NCBI RefSeq assembly: GCF_001039355.2
Contig: NW_019775394.1
Location: 302,744 to 343,955, forward strand
DNA from: Lingula anatina
Taxonomy: Eukaryota; Brachiopoda; Lingulata; Lingulida; Lingulidae
Reading direction: 5' to 3'
Length of the DNA: 41,212 bases
Part shown: one piece after another, positions 11,883 to 22,700 of the stretch
How positions within the stretch are numbered: position 1 is the stretch's first letter
Layout of the letters: every line of letters starts with the position of its first letter
Made by a program: the position numbers and the translations under genes
Notes under the pieces: generated by a model
What the model was told of the DNA's origin: nothing
Database searches by the model: none
Seen by the model: only the letters and a program-made list of their open reading frames with translations

Positions 11883-11960
11883 TAAAAGGGTAGTAAACCC
11901 GTAGACCCTGACCTTTCCGATAGAGCTTTACACCGTTGAAAAGGCTTGTAAAGAGAATAT

Positions 11961-14590
11961 TCAGACCCATTTCCTGAAGAGTAAAAGAGCTGAAAATTGA
12001 CTTTTTGTGCTGTGATGTGCTAAGAGTTCTTTGTTATGCAACAATAACTGAACAGAGTGTTGTAAGACATTTGCTCCAGATTCATGAAACAGCTGTGTAT
12101 TTTGAATCCTCTTCCTGTCCATCTCAAGGGCAATAAAAAATTCAAAAACACTGTCACGCACATGGGTTAGTCCACCACCAGCATACTGCCTTCTTTCAAT
12201 TGACTGCAAAGATGTCTGATATGCAGACTTTTCTCGCAGGACTTCATATTTTTCTTCTAGATGTCGTAACATGGTTACTATCAAACGTAGATCTGATGTC
12301 TGCAGTTGAACCTTTTTACTATACATATCCCTGGTGATTTTCTTTATCCATTTTTTATGAAGTTTTGCTATTGTTCTTCCAGCCAAATAACGAACAGCAC
12401 CTGCCCCCTCTACAGACATATTTGTAATATTGCCACTTTCACTTGTGGATGGCTTGTCCAACCCTGCAGATTTCCTTTTCAAGTATTCTTGTCGAAGGGC
12501 ATCAACAACCAGACTGCACACCCGACGTTCACTATCGCTTTGAGCAACATTCAATGTAGACTGCATGTAATTGTGTCCAGTAATGTATTTGTGGATTTTT
12601 GAAAAAAAAGCTGTAAAATGGGACGTTGCCAACTTCTGGTGAGGTGAACATGTTTCTTCATAAGCATTGTGAATGTTATACCAGACTTTCTTCACAAAAA
12701 CTTCCAATTCAGGAGTGAGTGAAATTGTATCTACAGCAGCATTCAAGTCAGCCTGTTGCTTTGTCTCTGGATTTGGCACACGGATACTATTAAGAATTGC
12801 TGCAGTGTCAATGAGGGGGTCAATCTGCAACTCATGTGGCAATGGCTGCACATCAGCCACATCTTCAGTTAAAAATTCTTCCACAGATCGATAGAAGTGC
12901 TCTTCGTCTTCTTCCTCCCATTCTTCTCCCTCATCTAGCTCTTCTGTGATAGGTGCTAATGGTATTAAGGGTGTCTCACATACTTTGTATTCAACTCTAC
13001 AGCAAGATAAATCCTCACCTGGTAGAACACCAACTGTATCAAATGTCTGATAAAACTGTACTATTTCAATTGGAGGGACTGGGCACTTGTGAGAATTGTA
13101 GTTCACCAGTTGTACATCTTCAGGTTTCCTGACCTGGCCGACTGCCACACTCACCTGACCATGTTTAAAGGCACGCTCTCCGGGAAGTCTTTGTAGCGCT
13201 CTGGCATTGTGGTACTCCACCTCAAATTTGGTTGCATACAGAAAAGTTGGGTTTGTAGATTTATCTGGTAGGCTACGAGAGAGTCCCAAAAGATAGTCGT
13301 CAGATGTTTTAGATATAGAACCTCTTGCTGACTCCTGAATAGCTTCAATAAATAAAGGATCCTCCTGCCGTTTGACATCTGTTAACAAAATGTTATGACG
13401 GAAGACTTGGTTAAAGATGTCTGACTGAAAAGCAAAATGCCCATAATCTCCATAGTCATGATTTGGGACAGGTGGCAGTTGATAAAAATCACCACTGAAA
13501 ATTACTTGCACTCCCCCGAACAGAATCTCAGATCCTCTTACAACACGAATAATATACTCCAATTGCTCGAACATCCTCTTGGATAACATGGACACCTCAT
13601 CCAAAATAAGGCAGTTCATATTGGTGATTTCGTTGTATCTGTCTCTGTATTGAGGGTCCTTCAAAATACGAGTGGCCAGATCTTCACTGTTATGTCTCCC
13701 ATCATCTAGGGCAAAAGCTGAATGTACTGTGCGGGCACCAATCTTTTTTAAAACGAGGGCAGATATCCCTGTTGTTGTGACTACTGTTACCTAAAAGACA
13801 GTAGTTCATGAACATGCCATCTTAAATTTTCAGATAAATAGCAAAAATGTCATAATAAAAGGCTAAAAAAATTAGACACAAAGGAATTTCTGGATTTTTC
13901 TGGTCAACTGAATGACTGCCCTTCAATCTTATTTTCTGTTATAATGCTTGATTCATTGGACTAAAATTAGGGTAGTGCACCATTGTCCTATAAGGCATCA
14001 TGGGTTTTAATAAGCCCAGTATATGTATGTCATTGCTTGGCTACTTTAAGTCACAAGAACACAGATTGGAAATTTCATCAACAGCTTACAGTGTGTATGG
14101 ACAACAAGTGTGTTTTATTTGAAAGGATAAATATAATTTAACAGCAAAAACAACATACCTGAACATGAATTAGTTTTACATGCGTTGAAAGCTTTTTACA
14201 CTCGTACACACACTATGTTTGTTTTCTTATTATAATTAATTATCAACTTCCAGTACTACCAGTATTCATTTATTACCTCTGTTTAGAATTTAGTTTATCT
14301 AATTATATTGTGTGAATAAGATCTTGTTAACAGCCACTGCTGGATAAAAGGATATATTCCAATGTTACTAGTACTTACATGCAAGGGGTGAAAAAATAAG
14401 TGAAATAAATGACACAAGAAAAACATCATGTACTGTACGATACATATGCATATTCCTTACCTTTTTGTCTTTCTTTTTTAATTCATTCGCTATTCTTATT
14501 AAGGTTGAAGTCTTTCCTGTACCTGCTTGTCCACATAACAGGATATTGTGACCAAGCACTGCTAAGGCAACCGCCTCGTCCTGCGTCGAC
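11961..14590 (-). CDS. PIF1-like helicase with unusual C-terminal region, transposon cargo
   Basis: Two exons are clear. The first runs from about 14590 (start unresolved) to 14461; the second is 13790-11961, phase 0, with AAAAAG|GTAAGG and TTTTAG|GTAACAG boundaries. Exon 1 has the Walker A loop GQAGTGKTS. Exon 2 has a TTGISA block, Walker B LILDEVSML, motif III GDFYQLPPV and an Arg-containing VKRQED block, as in domain 1A of PIF1/RecD-type SF1B helicases, which unwind DNA 5' to 3'. After about residue 210 of exon 2 the usual PIF1 motifs V and VI are not visible. Instead there is an acidic stretch and an unrecognised 250-residue region containing GGLTHVRDSVFEFF. The 5' end abuts the right inverted repeat; the frame is closed by a stop about 14606, so the true ATG lies in an exon I could not place. 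No HUH Rep domain is present, so it is not a Helitron. Confidence 0.75.
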
Positions 14591-14639
14591 AGCGTTGAGA
14601 TGCTTTAACACCACGTGGAATCGTCATTTATAAATAAAT

Positions 14640-15172
14640 ACCTCAACGTCAATCAAAAAATACGCGTCCAATGGCATGGCTTATTTTTCGTAAGCCCGGT
14701 GTATGGTGACCTCTGCGGTTACGTCACTTCCTGATTTGGATACTGTAGAGGACCTGGCCAACGACACCCCGAGAATTTGTTTTTTACGGTTTGATTGTGC
14801 GTATGCCATGCACGGAATTTACAAACGAGCGACGGGATGATGTAGCCTGCAGTATTAGCGGTAAGCGTGCCAAGTTTTAGGCCGCTCCGATGCCCGGCAG
14901 TATTTTATTTTGATTATTATGTTGGAACTGGATTTTTCTTGTTTCAGAAGCTTACTATATTTTATTGTCTCTATGGAGGTATATGGGGACTTTACGACAT
15001 TCGGTTTGAAGGCTTTAACCACTTGTTATAGTTTATGTTTGCATTGTATTGGATTAATGTGGCAGTCCAAGGTTGTTGTAGGTGGTTTTCAAGTTTATGC
15101 ACCCGGTTTTAATATCATTTAGCGATTTTACGACAATCGTTTACTATCCAATCAAGGTGACAGCCGAGCGTG
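14640..15172. repeat. Right terminal inverted repeat of the P-like transposon
   Basis: Reverse complement of 1-525 through 15164, plus 8 further bases shared with the third copy at 17107-17114. The end is set at 15172, where the right and third copies diverge. The following bases GGAGTGAC (15173-15180) are the predicted 8-bp target duplication, because P elements duplicate 8 bp (family knowledge). Confidence 0.92.
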
Positions 15173-15522
15173 GGAGTGACAGTAGAATTCACGATTTATT
15201 TACCAAAGGCTCTCATCATTTGAACGTCAGCGTTATATTTATAATGCAAACACTATTTCCAAAGGAAAAACAAGCCAGAACAATCTCTTTGAATAGCCAC
15301 TATATCGTGCTTTTTAAAAACCCGAGAGATGTTCTCCAAGTAAGAACCTTAGCCACACAAATGTATGGAGAAGCAAGCGGTTTTCTCGACGTGTTCAAAC
15401 AGGCAACAGAAAAACCGAACGGTTATCTACTGATTGATTTGACCCAAGATTGCGAAGACGAAATTCGATTGAGAACTTGTGTATTTCCTGGAGAGACGCA
15501 AATTGCGTTTGTGCGCAAATGA
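15173..15522 (+). pseudogene. Packaging ATPase (FtsK/HerA type), C-terminal part only
   Basis: About 116 residues follow the transposon end in one open frame to TGA at 15522. They match the part of Polinton-type packaging ATPases that follows Walker B: a SHH-containing segment, then an aliphatic strand ending in Gln (sensor-like), then a LFKNPRD block, and a C-terminal strand-rich tail. Family role: ATP-driven DNA packaging into a virion or virion-like particle. Walker A and Walker B are absent because the P-like element ends within the frame; the missing part should lie left of the window. The frame remains open backward through the inverted repeat to 15082, but that portion is transposon sequence. 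Confidence 0.68.
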
Positions 15523-15562
15523 CTGAGAATACAAATTTGTATAAATATTTAACTTTTCGTAT

Positions 15563-16003
15563 GTGCGAAGTTATTCGTTGGGGGACATTGAAATAGTCAC
15601 AAGACATTTTTTGGATCAGACTATAAATGTTCGTGAAGCCTCTGTTTTGAGTTATTGTAACATGAAAGCTGAGGCCGAAAAGTTATACCGTGTTCATGTC
15701 AAACTACTTTCAATAGCCGATAAGAAATTGACACGTGGTATAATACAAAACTCTACCTACGATCTCGTTCGAATTTTGTGTAACTTTGCCGCAAATGTAC
15801 TGTACAACAAGGATCTTAAACTAACTTTAAAAGAAAAATCGGGTTTACGCAGAGTCAAACGCATCGTAGTCCGGCTGGCTGATAAAAAAGTATCCATACA
15901 GTCCAAGAAACAACTTTTGTTACGAAACACGCCTGTGGTTAAAGCAATTTTAAATCCGATATCAAGACATGTCAAGCTTTCAGAAAATGGTCTTGATAAG
16001 TGA
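15563..16003 (+). CDS. Small basic Polinton-type protein, unknown function
   Basis: Open frame of 146 residues; an internal ATG at 15662 gives a 113-residue version that better fits the compact, highly basic part. The product is rich in Lys/Arg and Leu and predicted to be helical. It resembles in character the small basic proteins found beside the packaging ATPase in Polintons and adintoviruses, some compared to DNA-condensing core proteins, but I cannot assign it firmly. It starts 40 bp after the ATPase stop and overlaps the next frame by 35 bp. Confidence 0.55.
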   Translation: MRSYSLGDIEIVTRHFLDQTINVREASVLSYCNMKAEAEKLYRVHVKLLSIADKKLTRGIIQNSTYDLVRILCNFAANVLYNKDLKLTLKEKSGLRRVKRIVVRLADKKVSIQSKKQLLLRNTPVVKAILNPISRHVKLSENGLDK

Positions 16004-16651
16004 AACCGAACTTAACGCCTTAAAACAACGGGTGAACAGCAATTATTCCTCCTTACAAGAAGAAACATTGCGATTGCAAAATGAAATGGCGAAGAAGATG
16101 CAAAGGACCGATATACCTTTTGACGAAAAAATGAAAATGTACAACGACCTGCAAGTTCAATATTTGAAGATTGCGCGAAAAAAGGAGCCTGTTGCTGTAG
16201 TGGTACAGAATTCACCGGCACCCTCCATACAAAACGTGTCAGCACCAATGGAAAGCCCTCCCGTAAAGACAGATAACGTTCCTATAAAGCCCTATCTTAA
16301 CAAAGAAATATTAGACTCGATTCCACAAAGGATGCGAAAAAAGGCTGGGGTAGTACTGAGATACATGTCTAATAATCCCAATGTATTGTCCTATAATGAA
16401 CAAGGGTTATTAAAAGTTGATGGGAATGTAATAGATGGTACCAACATTGTAGATTTGATGAACGATCTTTACGTATCGCGTAAAAAGTATACCCCTCCCG
16501 GGCTTTCCACCTTTCTTCTTTAAAACGTCTCAATGTACCGTTAAATACTATCTCAAACACCAAGCGACGTAAACAGATTGCAGATGGAGATACTTCATCT
16601 GCCAGAAGTCAGATGGGCTCGGGTTATCTAGCTTCGTACAACATATATTGA
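15969..16651 (+). pseudogene. Coiled-coil Polinton-type hypothetical protein, late frameshift
   Basis: The frame 15969-16523 encodes 184 residues. The first part (about 10-75) is a charged heptad-like coiled coil; a Pro/Val-rich linker follows, then a folded-looking segment with an acidic Asn-Leu end. At the T-rich stretch 16511-16521 the frame hits TAA, while a neighbouring frame is open across the same point to TGA at 16649-16651 with Ser/Lys/Arg-rich content. I read this as a 1-base indel in the last quarter of the gene. It could be a sequencing or assembly error in the T-rich run. Hypothetical proteins of this type accompany Polinton ATPases; the function is unknown. Confidence 0.5.
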
Positions 16652-16895
16652 AACGGTTGTTATAAAGCCATTCTTTATTTTGCTTGAATAAACGTATTTA
16701 ATACATAAAACCTAAAGACTTTTTTGATCTGCAAGCTTGAAAACTCGTATTTACAAAACTGGGTATAATGAAATGTACATTAACATAATCATACACTAAT
16801 ATATCATTGAATTGTTTGTCACGAGCAAAGCTTTTAAGAATGTGCTGTAAAGTCTTCCCTCGAGAACGGTTTGTTAGATAATATATACAGTATTN

Positions 16896-17114
16896 TTCTA
16901 TTTTATTGTCTCTATGGAGGTATATGGGGACTTTACGACATTCGGTTTAAAGGCTTTAACCACTTGTTATAGTTTATGTTTGCATTGTATTGGATTAATG
17001 TGGCAGTCCAAGGTTGTTGTAGGTGGTTTTCAAGTTTATGCACCCGGTTTTAATATCATTTAGCGATTTTACGACAATCGTTTACTATCCAATCAAGGTG
17101 ACAGCCGAGCGTGT
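16896..17114. repeat. Partial third copy of the P-like element end
   Basis: From about 16899 the sequence repeats about 14954-15172 with one visible difference (GGTTTAAAGG for GGTTTGAAGG) and stops at the same terminal GCGTG. It begins right after an n at 16895, so its inner side is missing. Flank after the terminus: TTTGTTCC. It is either a second insertion or a misplaced end of the same element. Confidence 0.9.
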
Positions 17115-17455
17115 TTGTTCCTGTTATTTGAAAGCATTTCCTCTCAGGAAATATAATCTTTCTTCCTCTTTTTCGGAAAATCTTTTTTAAAAAATTAAAG
17201 AAGTTTCACTATGCATTCATTCCGGAATTTCTTCAAGTAATGTTGTCTTGAAGATGACACCTAGCTCCACCCTGTTGTGTACATGACTTCATTCTTTGTT
17301 TTTTCCTGTCACAAGGGGCAGTCTTTCAAGAATACATCTGTAACAGTCCAGTTTGTTCCTGCTATTTGCAAACATTATCCCCTAGGAAATATAATCGTTC
17401 TTCCTCTTTTTACAAAATCTGTAAATTTTTATCAAAGAAATTGTTTAGAACATAG
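17112..17455. repeat. Diverged direct duplication of about 100 bp
   Basis: GTTTGTTCCTGTTATTTG at 17113 and its variant near 17350 each run into AGGAAATATAATC, then TTCTTCCTCTTTTT, then an AT-rich tail and AAGAA. The copies are about 240 bp apart and clearly diverged. There is no coding signal in 17456-17975. Confidence 0.75.
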
Positions 17456-17979
17456 AATTCTGAAAAGTTCTTATGTACTGTAGCTGCTGTCATGGTACCC
17501 TCTACCAGTCGACAGATTGATTTTTCACAGATACTCGCAGATGTCTCTAGATAAATAGTCATGTTATAGTGAGAAATGACGACAACAGTCTGGAGCTTTG
17601 TAATGTTTATTCATCGACTCTCCTTTTCACACAATCTACAAATATTTATACTCTATTTACTTAAAGAATTTTGCATTCTCATATTACAAAACGCTATTCA
17701 ATATTTCCTAACGCGGCCACAAAAAAGCTATATTCGGCTGAGGGGGCGACTGAGTCGGATTCAAATAAAAGATATTAGTGAATTCGTAGCGTTGTCTTGA
17801 GTTGTTCTCTGCACAGGAAATATCAAGATAACCAATAGTTTTCCGTTCCTAGGGTTATTATTAAATCACAATGGAAAGTTCCTCACCACACAGAAAGCCA
17901 TAGCTGATCAGGGAAGTAAGGCAATGTTGGTAGTAACAATATCAGTAGAGACGTACTCTCAAATGTAGAAACAACTTTT

Positions 17980-18150
17980 TCTCTTTGATGCATATGTTTT
18001 ACCGAACCTGAACTATGGAAGCGAAGTCTGGGGGTTTCGTGAATCGTCAGATATACATCTGCAATATTGTTAATTGATCTTGTGAGTAAAACCCTCTTTA
18101 CACTAGACAGCGACCATAAAACGTGCCAGGTTGCCGTTGGACGCTCAAAG
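17980..18150 (+). pseudogene. Decayed LINE reverse-transcriptase C-terminal fragment
   Basis: A short frame reads LPNLNYGSEVWGF followed by an acidic DIH, like the conserved (L)YGxEVWG block after the RT fingers/palm of non-LTR retrotransposons of the CR1/L2 kind. The frame then stops, and a shifted weak continuation follows. No flanking RT motifs remain, so this is a small, old fragment. Confidence 0.45.
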
Positions 18151-19520
18151 CACACACTGTGATCGCTTCGCACACAGAACGTTCAAGCATCGTTTATCGG
18201 TCTAGCAGGAGGCAGAAATATCTAAGAATGACAGCCACTAAACGTCGATGAAGGTACAGAGAACTTAACGAAGGGTTCGTAATGAATCCTTGAACCCCGT
18301 AGGTTGTGCAGGGGACGCACAGGGGAGGTAGGCGGATAGCTCCAGTGGACGCACAGGTCGCTCGCTGTTTTACCAGTAAAACCTATATTCGGTCGTTCAA
18401 AGAAGGCACAAGGGACGAAGAAGCATTTACACTGAGACAGGATTTAATTGCTTTGGCGACAATTGAGCTTCTTGACAACATTATTGATTGTAGAAGGGAC
18501 GCTGAAATGACGCCGGCCAGTGTAAAGGGGACTTAATTTAAAGTAACAAAGCTGTGCTGTCTACTGTTTATAATAAATTAAGGCGATTCCCACTAAAATA
18601 CTACAGAATGATTAGCATTGAGAAGTATTGTATGAGGCTATTTAGAACTTTATTTTAAGAGGGATCTATGACAACCTACCACTTTCATGCAATGAGTTTG
18701 CCAAGGTGGGGTGTAGGGGATTAACACGGGGTTTTTAAATGTTATTCGAGGTTGAGCATTTTAATTCAAGCAAAGGGTATATTTTGCCTGCACTAAGTGA
18801 ACTATTTATTTGATTTTTCAATCAACAACCAATGACTTTCATTGTGTGACCTCACTGAACAAGCAGTAGGTTATATGATACAAAAACAGTACCAGTGGGT
18901 TTTACGCTTTTTGAAAATTTCATAATTGGGGAAATTTCAATATTAATAAATTAAAATCATAAAAATTTTAAATGTCAGTTGGTCCCGTATGTAACTGATA
19001 ATAACGCATGGAATTATTCTTGTTGTTCCGTGATCCAACCATATCACAATTAATGCAGCAAGCAGTAAGTAAACTAGCAGCGTTTCTTCCTTAATATATT
19101 ATGACCAATTAATAATTCCTAATTTTGACTACCATTAATTTCTCAGGATTTCTTTGTAAATTTAAGTTGATATTTTAAACCGTTCTGGTAATTTTAATCA
19201 TTTGCTGTTCTTTTTTGTCACAAATTTATTATCTTGAAGCACCGTAATAATCAAAACATTCATTTCATTTCCAAATAATTTTCCTAGTTTTCTTGGATCT
19301 GCGCATCTAACATTCATATGTCAAAATCAAAGCCGGCACAGATCAGATATCGCATGTATTGTCATCAGCACTTTAGTGTTTGCATCTAAAGCATTGTTTA
19401 TAATATCTGAGAAAATAAAACATTGTCTAAGTGAATGCCTGATTGCTAAAAGCATGTCTCCCAGGTGGAAATGAAGCGAAGTCGGTCTCGTTCTCACTAT
19501 CCGCCGAGGCATCAATGTCC
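18151..19520. other. No gene recognised
   Basis: AT-rich sequence with only short accidental frames. Because it lies just downstream of the cadherin/EGF gene stop, part of it (about 19000-19520) is probably that gene's 3' untranslated region. I did not identify a clear poly(A) signal that I would defend. Confidence 0.4.
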
Positions 19521-19765
19521 TCAATGTTGCGGATGTCTCCTGTATTTGTTTGCCCCGATAGATGTCATCTGGTGTGTGTAGGCCATGGGGGGCGACCTAC
19601 GGGGATGCTCTGGCATTGAGCTGACTTTATATTTCTGTCCCCAGACACAGCGATAGGCAATAACAGCAATTAGGCACAGTGCCACCATTCCGCCCACTGC
19701 GCCTGCGCCGGCCTTGAAGCCCACCGTCTGGTACCATGGTTCTTGTGGGGACTTTACCACAGTGG
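19521..19765 (-). other. Last coding exon: transmembrane helix and short tail
   Basis: About 81 residues. After a short juxtamembrane segment comes [19 protein letters not shown], a single helix with a glycine-rich face, then Arg-Cys and a roughly 40-residue basic, Pro- and Tyr-containing tail ending in HPQH. There is no catenin-binding region like that of classical cadherins, so signalling through beta-catenin is unlikely (inference). Confidence 0.85.
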
Positions 19766-22700
19766 CTGAAATATAGGGAATATAAAAACGTATCATTATA
19801 AAATTACCCTAATTACCCTATTAGCCTATAGGCCAATCACCGGGTGTGGAAATTACTAACTTTTTATCAGGTGTTTGTATTCGTTTAGATAAAAGCGGGA
19901 TTCAATTCATACATGTTAACTTGGTCATTGTTTTGAGCTACTGTAACATACCTTGTGTTGTCGTCGTCTTCGGCGATGGTACTGTCTCACCACTTGTCAC
20001 TTCACCCTGGGTGCCCGTGGTTGAAGAACTCCCAAGGGTAGTGGAAACCGGTGCTACGGTGTTAGTCGTAGGGTTCACAACGACTGTATCATTTCGTTCC
20101 TCAACAAGGTGTCCGTAGACAGAAATAACAACAGGCAAGATGGCGGACTTTGGTGGTTCTCCTCCATCCTCCGCCAAAATGGTAAGGTCATATCGATACT
20201 GGGCTGGGAAACGCACGACGATCAGCTCTCCGGTGTCTTCATTGACAGCAAATACAGCATCAGGGTTGCTCTCGTTGGTTATAGAGTGTCGAACCGTTCC
20301 GTACGACCCACTGTCTTTGTCTGTGGCCAGGAACCGCCCTACCGTTCGTCCTAGCTCGCCACTGGCATTCACTGGAATCTCTGGAAAACCAAACAACTGG
20401 AAAAGTGGAGCGTTGTCGTTGACGTCTTGGACAATGATGGCGACCTTGGTGGCAGCACTCTTGGGCGGTACGCCCTTGTCAGATGCCACTACTGTCATAA
20501 TGAACTCCTGCGGAAGACTGTCGTAGTCCAGTTTGGCTACCACTGATAACTGTCCCTGACTGTCCATGTTGAAGAACCGCTCCGCTCCGTTGCTTCCAGA
20601 GAAAGTATACTCAAGTTTGCCATTTCGCCCTGTATCTAAGTCTGTCGCGTTAATCATGGTAATGTTCTCTTGAAGCACGATAATAGTCCCTGGTGGGGCA
20701 TTCTCCGGCACAGTGCCATTGTACCAGTTGTATGCAAACTTTGGGCTGTGATAGTTCGAACCAATTCTAATAGAACAGTCGACGTCGTCGTATTCATCCA
20801 GACACTCGCACTGGTTAGGCGAGACACAACTTCCATTACCAGAGCAGTTGGCCACATCACGGCAGACGGGCCCGTCACAGCGTTCACCCAGCCAGCCAGC
20901 AGAACACAAGCACGTGTCCAATAATACACACTGTCCATTGCCTGCATAGAGGAAAGATAAACACAAGTATGTCACATAGCGTAATAGGGAGATGAACAAA
21001 TACAATCGTTGCAGATCTAACACATAAACTTATGGCTTTGTTTAAAACTAGTTTATTCCACACTAAGACAATGCAATCGTGTGCAAACTCCCAATGAACG
21101 CATTACTGGCAGTTATCTTCTGGTCAAGTGGATGTCTTTAACGCTTTCTCTTTGAAAATAAACAGGTAAGACGCACAGTTAGAATAAATATACAACCATA
21201 TATTATGACATTGTGGGTATGTATTGAGTTATACAGTTATTACCAGAGCAGTATCCAAGAGCTTCACATGAGAAATTAGAGCAGTCATTTCCCCCGAAGC
21301 CTGTGTCACAGTTACAGAGGTTGGGCTCCAAACACGCACCGTGTCCTGAACAGTTGTTTACAGTAGAACATGAGACGGCGTCACACGTGTCGCCATGGTA
21401 GCCTTCAAAACACCTGTTACAAATATAATTTTTGAAGGGAGAAAATAAAATCATAAATACATGTACTGTTTTCCTCCCTCTGAAATTCTCTAAATTTGTC
21501 ATAGGGCCAGTTGTAAAAATTATAATAACAATTTTAATATCATCTTATTTTAAGTGTCATAAATAGACCCAGCCTAAGCTTTCACCAAACATATTTTAAA
21601 AACCGTTGTTACATTTCACTATCGTAGACAATTGCTGTGGGATTTCTGTTATTATGATATATATAACCAAACGCCTGCCACCTCTAACTGAAGGTAACGA
21701 AAAGTACCATACCTGCACATAACAGCCGTATCATTCCCTTCTAAGGCAGCGCATATACCGTGGCCACTACAGTCATTTAACGATGTGCAATTTTTCACTG
21801 CGGTACAGTTTTCACCATGGTAACCGTCATAACACGTGCACGTGTGAGGTGACGTACACACCCCGTGTAGGGAGCAGTCATTATTTGAAGAACAGTCTGG
21901 CAGAGCGCAGCTGTCTCCTTGCCAACCATTGTCACAACTGCATACGTCATATCCTTTACACTGACCGTGGCCTGGAAAGGTACATGCTTCAACATTCTTA
22001 TAATTGAACTACTGATGATAATACATAAGACAGTGATGTATAATAGCATATCGTATAGTACTGCTTTATTCTATCGCATATTGTTACATGTCGAATTATA
22101 TAAAAACGTTTTGTATTTTTGTATTTGTGTACTTTCTCAAATGCACCCCTTTTTTTCATATCATTCACGTAAAAATAATGGTAAAAATCTCTCCTATGAA
22201 CAACACACCTGAGCAAGCCGCCAGACGTTCACAAGAAAACTCTGTGCAATTTGGCCCCGCCCATCCGCTGTCACATTTGCATACGTCGAAGTCCACGCAG
22301 ACCCCGTGACTGGAGCATTCAGACACGTTGAAACAAGTTGCAACGATGCTACAGTCACTACCTAAATGTACAGAATTGAAAACGTGGGTAAATTAGTTCG
22401 TGTTTTTTTTTGCCACAGAAATTTCGTACAATTATATATATATATATATGTAGGGTGCGTTTCCAATAAACTTTTTTTTACTTAGATCGATCCAACTGCC
22501 TTGGGACTGAATGCACTCACATCAACTAAATGACAAGCCTCCTCGGGTGATTAGCCTTAGTGTGCGCTCGACTTCTGGAAGATTTTGCCCTTTGCCTTGA
22601 AAGCACACGAAAGTTAATCCTTATTGTAATGCATACCCACAAATCCTGGTAGACAGCGACACCTGTTGGTCCTGTAAAACATACCATGGTCCTCCGCACA

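Larger units (their letters stand above)
1..15172. mobile_element. Large P-element-superfamily DNA transposon with 525-bp+ inverted repeats
   Basis: Seen: bases 1-525 are the reverse complement of 14640-15164 with only scattered mismatches and no length difference. A third copy (16896-17114) and the right copy both extend to the same point, ...CCGAGCGTG, and then diverge. This defines a terminus at 15172 and implies the left end lies 8 bases before the window. The ends would then read CA...TG, as in P elements. The interior holds a spliced P-type transposase, a PHD-finger protein and a PIF1-like helicase. Both outer genes start just inside the inverted repeats and read inward. The near identity of the arms suggests a recent insertion. 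Inference: one autonomous element carrying two extra genes. The alternative is a simpler element that captured neighbouring DNA. Confidence 0.82.
15173..16894 (+). mobile_element. Polinton/Maverick (adintovirus-like) remnant
   Basis: Three consecutive plus-strand frames in a compact, intron-poor arrangement: ATPase C-terminus, small basic protein, coiled-coil protein. This dense, virus-like spacing contrasts with the intron-rich neighbours. The left side is cut by the P-like transposon and the right side by an n at 16895. No integrase, polymerase B, protease or capsid gene is visible in the window; they would have to lie elsewhere. The stretch 16652-16894 has no further gene. Confidence 0.65.

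Noticed and set aside
11961-14590. Helitron RepHel gene
   Set aside because: PIF1-type motifs are present, but there is no HUH Rep domain, and the flanks are long inverted repeats, which Helitrons lack.
14910-15122. Plus-strand open frame in the right inverted repeat, mirrored at 43-246
   Set aside because: It appears in both arms simply because the arms are identical; composition is not coding-like and no family is recognised.
18306-18536. 76-residue open frame
   Set aside because: No motif, no splice context, and it lies in a decayed repeat neighbourhood.
20109-20924. Plus-strand open frames over the cadherin exon
   Set aside because: Antisense of the cadherin/EGF exon, whose minus-strand motifs are unmistakable.
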